Source of the DNA: Thermoplasmata archaeon
Lineage (GTDB): Archaea; Thermoplasmatota; Thermoplasmata; Lutacidiplasmatales; UBA184
Length of the DNA stretch: 18,158 nucleotides
NCBI GenBank assembly: GCA_030039995.1
Contig: JASHUL010000024.1
Coordinates: 1 to 18,158, forward strand
Direction: 5' to 3'
Positions 13,269 through 18,158 of the stretch are shown here, in pieces (positions within the stretch are counted from its first letter, which is position 1; each line of letters starts with the position of its first letter). Position numbers and translations under genes: made by a program. Under the pieces are notes generated by a model, which was not told where the DNA came from, made no database searches, and saw only the letters and a list, made by a program, of their open reading frames with translations.

Positions 13269-14186
13269 GTGGCGAGCGGCGTCGTTCCGACCGGCACCTC
13301 GCCGTCGGTCCCACGTCTCCCGGCCTGGATTCGGACGCGACCCCCGCAGGGGGCGCAGTACCCCGAAGTACGGGACCTGCTCGGTCGGCTTCGCCTGGAG
13401 ACGGTCTGCCGCGAAGCCCGCTGCCCGAACCTACCGGAGTGCTGGTCGGCCGGTACCGCGACCTTGATGCTCCTCGGCACGGACTGCACGCGACGGTGCG
13501 GCTTTTGCGCCGTGACGACCCACTGGCCTAACGGAATCGTCGACGCGAGCGAGCCGGGCCGGGTCGCGGAGGCCGTGCGAGGCTGGGGTCTGCGCTACGT
13601 CGTGCTGACCCAGGTGTGTCGGGACGACCTCGCGGACGGAGGGGCCGGGGCGATGGCGTCGACCGTCGCGGCGATCCGGTCGGCGGCGCCGACGACCCTG
13701 ATCGAGCTCCTGGTCGGCGACCTGGGAGGACAGGACGCGGCGCTCTCCGCGCTCCTCCGCGAGCCGCCGGACGTGCTCGCCCACAACCTCGAGACCGTCC
13801 GGTCGATCTCCCCTCGGGTGCGCGACCGGAGGGCGAGCTACGAACGCTCCTTGTCGGTCCTCGAGCGGATGCGCGAGTTGGGCGGTCCGTCCCTCGTGAC
13901 GAAGAGCTCGATCATGCTGGGACTCGGGGAACGCGACGAGGAGCTCGATCGGGCGCTCGCCGACCTACGGGAGGTCGGAGTCGACCTCCTCACGCTCGGT
14001 CAGTACCTCCGGCCGAGCGCGACCCACGTTCCGGTCGAACGGTACGTCCCTCCCGAGGAGTTCGACCGCTGGAAGAAGGTCGCCCGGGCGGCGGGATTCT
14101 CCGGTGTCGAGGCCGGGCCGCTCGTCCGTAGCTCCTACCACGCCGAGGAGCTCTACCGCAGCGCTCGCCGATCCCGGGAGGGGTGA
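13269..14186 (+). CDS. lipA: Lipoyl synthase
   Basis: A 305-residue radical SAM enzyme that inserts two sulfurs into protein-bound octanoyl groups to form lipoyl cofactor. All diagnostic motifs are present: the auxiliary-cluster motif Cx4Cx5C in VCREARCPNLPECW (C47, C52, C58), the radical SAM motif Cx3Cx2C in DCTRRCGFCAVTT (C73, C77, C80), RDDLADGGA (118-126), and the C-terminal RSSYHAEE (287-294), whose serine ligates the auxiliary cluster. The length is normal. The start is GTG at 13269, about 25 nt downstream of a TATA-like element on the previous stop codon. No octanoyltransferase, lipoate ligase or 2-oxoacid dehydrogenase gene is in the window. Its stop overlaps the next gene by GTGA. 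Confidence 0.96.
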   Translation: MASGVVPTGTSPSVPRLPAWIRTRPPQGAQYPEVRDLLGRLRLETVCREARCPNLPECWSAGTATLMLLGTDCTRRCGFCAVTTHWPNGIVDASEPGRVAEAVRGWGLRYVVLTQVCRDDLADGGAGAMASTVAAIRSAAPTTLIELLVGDLGGQDAALSALLREPPDVLAHNLETVRSISPRVRDRRASYERSLSVLERMRELGGPSLVTKSSIMLGLGERDEELDRALADLREVGVDLLTLGQYLRPSATHVPVERYVPPEEFDRWKKVARAAGFSGVEAGPLVRSSYHAEELYRSARRSREG

Positions 14187-14554
14187 CCTTGGCGAAGAAG
14201 GCGCGCCGGAAGCTCGAGGAAGAGGAGGAGCAGGCGTTCGAGTTCCCCCCGTTCGACGAGGACGGGTTCGCGACCAAGGAGTTCGAGCTCGGCGGAGGGC
14301 TGCTCGTCATCGGGATCATCACGCTCGGGGTCGGTCTGCTCTCGTGGGCCCTGTCGCTCACGGGACTGACCGTCTGGGTCCCGCTCGCGATCGGGATCGC
14401 GGTCGTGATCGCGAGTCCGTTCATCCTCCAGCGGGTGCGGACCCGTTCCGACCTCTACACGAAAGGCGACTGGGCCGGGCTGCTCGCGATGGAGTTCTTC
14501 GGCTGGCTCGCGCTCTGGTTCCTACTGTTGGACCTGGTGCCGTTCGGTCACTGA
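14183..14554 (+). CDS. Small acidic-N-terminus membrane protein (three helices)
   Basis: A 123-residue protein that I do not recognise. The N-terminus is highly charged (KKARRKLEEEEEQAFEFPP), followed by hydrophobic helices at about 37-58 (GGGLLVIGIITLGVGLLSWA), 62-83 (LTVWVPLAIGIAVVIASPFI) and 98-119 (AGLLAMEFFGWLALWFLLLD). GTG at 14183 overlaps the lipoyl synthase stop (GTGA), indicating translational coupling; a TTG at 14189 is an alternative start. Its 3' end overlaps the convergent CCA-adding enzyme by 7 bp. Coupling to lipA is the only functional hint. Confidence 0.75.
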   Translation: MTLAKKARRKLEEEEEQAFEFPPFDEDGFATKEFELGGGLLVIGIITLGVGLLSWALSLTGLTVWVPLAIGIAVVIASPFILQRVRTRSDLYTKGDWAGLLAMEFFGWLALWFLLLDLVPFGH

Positions 14555-15963
14555 GCTCGGTCGAGCCACGGGAGGCGCTTTCCCAAGAGCTCTCGCAACG
14601 CCTCCGAGAGCGCGGGCGACTCGGGCGCTCCCGAGAGCGGGCGGATCTCCGCCCGCGTCGGGTCCGCGGGCGTGAGGTCCTTCCCGAGCGCGAGCCGAGG
14701 AAGGATCGAACGTACCACGGCCTCGAGTTCGCGGTCGGGGCGGCGCGCCTCGACCGCGAGGTTCCCGTCGGAGCGGACGTACGGTCCCTGCAGCACGGGC
14801 GCCTCCGGTCCCGTCCACTTCCCCAGAAAGTGGCCCACGCGGTCAAGGCCGGGCGGCGGACCGTCGTGCGACCGTACCGCCGAGCGGCGGGCGTGCGCGA
14901 CCTCGACGAGCACGAGCACCCGGTCCGAACCGACCGCGCTCGACGACCCGATCACCTCGAATCCCGACCGGGCGATCTCTTCGGCGACCGCCCGCTCCGC
15001 CTTGCGCACCTGGGGGTACAGCGTGTCGTCGACGAGGTCGGGACGCGGGAGCGCGAGGACCGCGACGTGGCTCGCGCGTTCTTCCACGCGAGCAAGGGCC
15101 TCCGCCCGGGAGAAGGCCGGCGTCGGGCGCGGCTCGAACCAGCGGATCTCCGGCCGTCCGAGGTACGCGGCGGCGGCGAGGATCACCAGGGCGAGGTTGC
15201 GACGCGACAGTGCGCTCGCAACGTTCCGGTGAGGGTCGACCGGATCGGCGAGGATCAACGCGACGTCCGGAGGGAGCCGCGGAGGTTCACGACCGGGCTC
15301 CGCGAGACGGACGGGCAGCCGCCAGCTCCGCGCCGCCGCGAGGAGGGCGCGCAGCGAACCGAACCGGAGCACGAGCAGCTCCGTCAGGTAGCCGGAGAAC
15401 CCCTCGGTCTTCGCCTCCGAGCCGTAGACTCCGAGCGTCCGGAAGAACTGCTTGGTGAGCCGCACTTGCGTCACCAGGTCGGGCGTCTCTCGCGCCGCCA
15501 GGTACTCCTGGTGGAATGGGGTCCGGTCGACGGGCGACAGAGGCCGCGACGGATCGTCCACGGCGAACCCGGGGACGGCGTCGACCCGGAACCCCTCGAA
15601 CTCGCCCCGGAGGTACGGATGCTCGGCGTAGCGGGTCTCCGGTCTCGACAGCACCGCGCGGCCGAGCGCGAGCCCCTCCTCGCGCAACCGCTCGCGCGGT
15701 AGGTCCGGAGGGAACAGGAGGAACAGGTCGATGTCCAGTCGGTCGGCGAGGAACGTGCCGCGCGCGGCGCTGCCGGCGACCAGGGCACGCACGAGCGGGC
15801 TCGACCGCGCGCCCGCCTCCGCTTCGACCCGGCGAACGAGCTCGGCTCGAACGGCCGCGACCCGGGAAAGAAAGTCCGGACTCGGGGCGAGCCGATCGGC
15901 CACCGCACGCTCGACCTCGTCGGCCGCCGCGTCCGCTGGCACGGGCGGGGCCCGCTCCGTCAT
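14548..15963 (-). CDS. cca: CCA-adding enzyme (archaeal class I tRNA nucleotidyltransferase)
   Basis: A 471-residue class I nucleotidyltransferase that adds or repairs the 3' CCA of tRNAs. The catalytic core is GSAARGTFLADRLDIDLFLLF (64-84), with the metal-binding pair D77 and D79 after the GS motif, and a third carboxylate D128 in FRVDAVPGF. HPYLRGEFEGF (115-125) and KQFFRTLGVYGSEAKTEGFSGYLTELLV (171-198) are the central-domain segments of archaeal enzymes. I chose the ATG at 15963; the upstream extension is low-complexity and overlaps the spacer shared with the divergent radical SAM gene. A weak TATA-like TTCATC lies about 27 nt upstream. The partial tRNA at the right edge has no complete encoded CCA, consistent with a need for this enzyme. 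Confidence 0.95.
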   Translation of the reverse strand: MTERAPPVPADAAADEVERAVADRLAPSPDFLSRVAAVRAELVRRVEAEAGARSSPLVRALVAGSAARGTFLADRLDIDLFLLFPPDLPRERLREEGLALGRAVLSRPETRYAEHPYLRGEFEGFRVDAVPGFAVDDPSRPLSPVDRTPFHQEYLAARETPDLVTQVRLTKQFFRTLGVYGSEAKTEGFSGYLTELLVLRFGSLRALLAAARSWRLPVRLAEPGREPPRLPPDVALILADPVDPHRNVASALSRRNLALVILAAAAYLGRPEIRWFEPRPTPAFSRAEALARVEERASHVAVLALPRPDLVDDTLYPQVRKAERAVAEEIARSGFEVIGSSSAVGSDRVLVLVEVAHARRSAVRSHDGPPPGLDRVGHFLGKWTGPEAPVLQGPYVRSDGNLAVEARRPDRELEAVVRSILPRLALGKDLTPADPTRAEIRPLSGAPESPALSEALRELLGKRLPWLDRAQ

Positions 15964-16024
15964 CGATGGAGGGGACGCCGGCGGGAAGATGAACCTTCGG
16001 CCCGAACGACGGGCGGAGGGCCAG

Positions 16025-16057
16025 ACTTCATCGCCCCACGACGCCCTAGAGGAGGGG
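16025..16057 (+). promoter_or_regulatory. Putative promoter and strong ribosome-binding site of the AmrS-type gene
   Basis: ACTTCATC at 16025-16032 is a weak TATA-like patch. GGAGGGG at 16051-16057 is one of the best Shine-Dalgarno matches in the window and lies 6 nt before the ATG at 16064, which fixes that start. This gene is therefore probably leadered, unlike many neighbours. Confidence 0.45.
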
Positions 16058-16063
16058 AGACCG

Positions 16064-17131
16064 ATGTCCGCCGCGCTGGGCCATCCGGCCACGCTCTACG
16101 AACCGCTAGAGGCGGCCAAGGTTCGTTGCACGGCCTGCGCCCGGTATTGCACGATACCTCCCGGTTCGCACGGCTTCTGCTTCGTTCGCAAGAACGAAGG
16201 CGGGCGGCTGGTCCTCCTCTCCTACGGCCGGGCGGCGGCCGTGCAGGTCGACCCGGTCGAGAAGAAGCCCCTCTCCCACTTCCGTCCGGGCTCCCGGGTC
16301 TACTCCATCGGCACGGTCGGATGCAACTGGCGCTGCCTCTACTGCCAGAACGCGGAGATCTCGCAGGAGCACGAAGTGGCCGGTCGGCCGTTGTCGCCGG
16401 CGGCGGCCGTCACGGGAGCGCGGCGCTACGGGTGCGACGGGATCACGTTCACCTACAACGAGCCGACGATCTTCCTCGAGTACGCCCTCGACATCGCGCG
16501 CGAGGCCCATCGGGCGGGCCTCTTCACCAACTTCGTGACGAACGGATACATGACGCCCGAAGCGGTCGACGTGCTCGGCCCGAACCTCGACGCGGTCAGC
16601 GTCGACTTCAAGGGGAGCGGCGAGCCCGGCTTCATGCGCAAGTACATCACGGCCAAGGGACCCGAACCGATCCTCTCCACGATGCGCGCCCTCCAGGAAC
16701 GGGGGGTCCACGTCGAGGTCACGGACCTGATCGTCCCCGAGGTTGGGGACTCCGCCGACGCGACGCGGAAACTGGCTCGCTTCGTCGTCGACGAACTCGG
16801 ACCGGCGACCCCGTTCCACCTGCTCCGGTGGCACCCGGACTACAAGATGATGGACCTCCCGGTCACCCCGATCAAGACGCTCGAGCGATTGCACGGCGTC
16901 CTGAAGGAGGAAGGGCTCGAGTACGCCTACCTGGGGAACGTCTGGGGCCACCCGCTCGAGCACACGTACTGCCCGGCGTGCGGTGCCGTCGCGGTGCGCC
17001 GCTACGGATTCACGATCCAAGGATGGAACCTCGACCCCCAGAACCGGTGCCGGGCGTGCGGGCACCCGATCCCGATCGTCGGGCGCCTCTCGCCCGAGTA
17101 CGTCCCGACGTTCGCGACCCCTGTCGGGTGA
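16064..17131 (+). CDS. amrS: AmrS-type radical SAM protein (AmmeMemoRadiSam family)
   Basis: A 355-residue radical SAM protein related to pyruvate-formate-lyase activating enzymes. The N-terminal cysteine cluster is RCTACARYC (C22, C25, C29). The SAM-cluster motif is GCNWRCLYCQN (C87, C91, C94), and TFTYNEPTIFLEYALDIARE and FVTNGYM are typical of the family. The C-terminus carries a zinc-ribbon-like pair, YCPACG (C303, C306) and RCRACG (C329, C332). Family members co-occur with MEMO1- and AMMECR1-like proteins; neither partner gene lies in this window. The target of the radical chemistry is not established. The gene is divergent from the CCA-adding enzyme. The start is supported by a strong ribosome-binding site. 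Confidence 0.88.
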   Translation: MSAALGHPATLYEPLEAAKVRCTACARYCTIPPGSHGFCFVRKNEGGRLVLLSYGRAAAVQVDPVEKKPLSHFRPGSRVYSIGTVGCNWRCLYCQNAEISQEHEVAGRPLSPAAAVTGARRYGCDGITFTYNEPTIFLEYALDIAREAHRAGLFTNFVTNGYMTPEAVDVLGPNLDAVSVDFKGSGEPGFMRKYITAKGPEPILSTMRALQERGVHVEVTDLIVPEVGDSADATRKLARFVVDELGPATPFHLLRWHPDYKMMDLPVTPIKTLERLHGVLKEEGLEYAYLGNVWGHPLEHTYCPACGAVAVRRYGFTIQGWNLDPQNRCRACGHPIPIVGRLSPEYVPTFATPVG

Positions 17132-17289
17132 CGCACGTTATGGACCTCTTCCCGACGAGAAAGTCTAGGGAACGCTCGCTCGTAGCGTACCCCCCCGACC
17201 CCTCGTCGGGTGGCACTTGTCGGGCGTCCCGGTCGGCGGGACCGACGGTGAACACCGGTTGAAATCCCGGGAACGGCTCGGGGTCCGAG
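17132..17289. other. 158-bp spacer with a run of small hairpins; no convincing ORF
   Basis: The spacer holds several short inverted repeats: ACGCT/AGCGT (17172-17176 and 17184-17188), CCCGAC/GTCGGG (17194-17199 and 17205-17210, 5-nt loop) and CGGTC/GACCG (17230-17234 and 17240-17244). A GTTATGG TATA-like patch is at about 17138-17144. It may contain the terminator of the radical SAM gene, an untranslated leader or a small RNA. A 40-codon plus-strand frame (17140-17262) is present but is not convincing. Confidence 0.3.
17259..17265 (+). promoter_or_regulatory. TATA-like box for the second alpha/beta hydrolase
   Basis: TTGAAAT at 17259-17265 begins 31 nt before the ATG at 17290 in GC-rich sequence. 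The spacing suits a leaderless archaeal transcript. Confidence 0.45.
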
Positions 17290-18072
17290 ATGCCGACGTT
17301 GACCAACGCGGGAGTTCGGATCCACTACGAGGTCGTGGGGGACGGGCCCGCGCTGGTGTTCCACACGGGGGCCGGCGGCGACCACGAGATCTGGCGCGAC
17401 GCCGGTTACCTGGAGCGTTTGCCGGGGTATCGAAAGATCCTGATCGACCAGCGAGGCCGCGGCCGGAGCGACCGGCCCGAGGAGATCGAGGCGTATCGAA
17501 TGGAGCGGTTCGTGGACGACCTGGCCGCCGTCCTCGACCAGGTCCGGGCGGAATCCGCCGGCATGTGGGGTTACTCGAACGGGATGATGGTCGGGATCGC
17601 CTTCGGCGCCGCCCATCCCGAGCGGTTGCGCTGCCTCATCGGCACGGGGGCGATACGGTGGCGCGACCTCAGCGACCTGCCGCCGCCCGACGTGGAGGCG
17701 GAGATCCGGGAGGCGCTCGAGACCGGGGGAGTCTCGGCCGAAGTCGACCGCCGAATGGCGGCGGAGGGCGACCGCCTTCCTCCCGCCGTGGACGCGAACG
17801 TCCGCCGCGGCGACCCCCTGGCCTACGCCCGCACTGGGATCGCTTGGATGGGCTGGCACGGTCCGAAGAGCGCGCTCTCCCGCTTTCGCGCGCCGTTGCT
17901 CGTGCTCTCGGGCGAAAAGGAGGACCGCGACCGGGTCACCGAGGAGACGATCGCGCACATCCCCGGCGCGCGCCTCGTACGGATCCCGGGCGTGGGACAT
18001 CTGGGCGCCTTCGCTCGGAGCGACCTCACGGTCCCGATCGCTCGGCCGTTCCTCGAAACGCACCTGCGCTGA
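17290..18072 (+). CDS. Alpha/beta-hydrolase fold protein
   Basis: A 260-residue alpha/beta hydrolase, distinct from the one at 7634. It opens with MPTLTNAGVRIHYEVVGDGP, a common N-terminus of this fold, and has the oxyanion region FHTGAGG (24-30) and IDQRGRGRSDRP (52-63). The nucleophile elbow GYSNG (94-98) gives S96. The acid is likely in SGEKEDRD (E211 or D212), and the histidine is H237 in PGVGHLGAF. The cap is short (about 125-195). No signal peptide is seen. The elbow GYSNG rather than GHSxG resembles the 3-oxoadipate enol-lactonase-like or esterase branches, but the substrate cannot be assigned. Confidence 0.86.
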   Translation: MPTLTNAGVRIHYEVVGDGPALVFHTGAGGDHEIWRDAGYLERLPGYRKILIDQRGRGRSDRPEEIEAYRMERFVDDLAAVLDQVRAESAGMWGYSNGMMVGIAFGAAHPERLRCLIGTGAIRWRDLSDLPPPDVEAEIREALETGGVSAEVDRRMAAEGDRLPPAVDANVRRGDPLAYARTGIAWMGWHGPKSALSRFRAPLLVLSGEKEDRDRVTEETIAHIPGARLVRIPGVGHLGAFARSDLTVPIARPFLETHLR

Positions 18073-18123
18073 GCGGGGCCGCTTTCCGTCCGTACCCGCC
18101 CGGCGGTCCGCCTCGGATGGAGG

Positions 18124-18158
18124 TGCCGGGGCCAGGATTCGAACCTGGGAACTCCTGC
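18124..18158 (-). tRNA. tRNA, 3' part only (5' part beyond window edge)
   Basis: Read on the minus strand the edge shows the 3' half of a tRNA: an anticodon-stem 3' strand GCAGG, a 5-nt variable region AGTTC, a perfect T arm CCAGG-TTCGAAT-CCTGG, and the acceptor 3' strand CCCCGGC with discriminator A. The following bases are CCT, so the CCA end is not fully encoded, as often in archaea. A short variable region makes this a class I tRNA. The anticodon is outside the window, so the isotype cannot be read; the acceptor stem would be GCCGGGG. Confidence 0.88.

Noticed and set aside
14104..15702. 532-codon plus-strand frame opposite the CCA-adding enzyme
   Set aside because: The minus strand has the intact nucleotidyltransferase motifs; the plus frame is low-complexity Arg/Gly/Ala.
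17140..17262. 40-codon plus-strand ORF in the spacer after amrS
   Set aside because: No recognisable ribosome-binding site, odd composition (Arg/Ser/Pro) and overlap with hairpins; not supportable as a gene.
1..18158. CRISPR arrays, insertion sequences, integrases, toxin-antitoxin or restriction genes
   Set aside because: Reading both strands I found no regularly spaced repeats and no protein with motifs of these systems; the window appears to be ordinary chromosomal sequence.

Overview
The window looks like a contiguous piece of a GC-rich archaeal chromosome. The archaeal signature is strong: a two-repeat TATA-binding protein (9967-10515), an Orc1/Cdc6-type AAA+ initiator (12087-13244), an archaeal-type CCA-adding enzyme (14548-15963), an archaeal TatD-like hydrolase and many probably leaderless genes with a TATA-like element about 25-31 nt before the start codon. 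The small tail-anchored-ribbon membrane protein, the stand-alone PP-loop ThiI and the fatty-acid genes suggest a GC-rich lineage of Thermoplasmatota, but this is inference; no taxonomic marker here was compared with a database. About half of the genes start with GTG or TTG.

Region 1 (1-5705) is a fatty-acyl-CoA block. A partial SRPBCC-fold gene leaves the left edge on the minus strand. Divergent from it, an enoyl-CoA hydratase and an acyl-CoA dehydrogenase form a plus-strand operon. Running towards them on the minus strand is a thiolase - DUF35 zinc-ribbon/OB protein - acyl-CoA synthetase operon, and the two operons meet tail to tail with a 20-bp overlap. Together they provide activation, first oxidation, hydration and thiolysis of beta-oxidation. 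No 3-hydroxyacyl-CoA dehydrogenase or ETF is in the window.

Region 2 (5742-9860) holds small and mixed genes: a 102-residue hypothetical protein, a membrane protein with a C-terminal zinc ribbon that has lost one cysteine, a THUMP-less ThiI, an alpha/beta hydrolase divergent from it through a mirror-image promoter, a coiled-coil mini-protein, a CoA-type Nudix hydrolase, a two-CxxC zinc protein and a two-helix membrane protein.

Region 3 (9926-14554) is an information-processing and cofactor run, all on the plus strand: TBP (with tandem TATA boxes), TatD-like hydrolase, thymidylate kinase, Orc1/Cdc6, lipoyl synthase and a small three-helix membrane protein. Several junctions are ATGA/GTGA overlaps, or place the next gene's TATA element on the previous stop codon.

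Region 4 (14548-18158) has the CCA-adding enzyme (minus), the divergent AmrS-type radical SAM protein, a 158-bp hairpin-containing spacer, a second alpha/beta hydrolase and the 3' part of a tRNA on the minus strand at the right edge.

I found no CRISPR array, transposase, integrase, recognisable defence system or plausible replication origin. No intergenic stretch exceeds about 160 bp. I see nothing I would confidently call a new multi-gene system; the best leads are regulatory (mirror promoter, TBP tandem TATA) and protein-architectural (THUMP-less ThiI, thiolase/DUF35 in a beta-oxidation setting).
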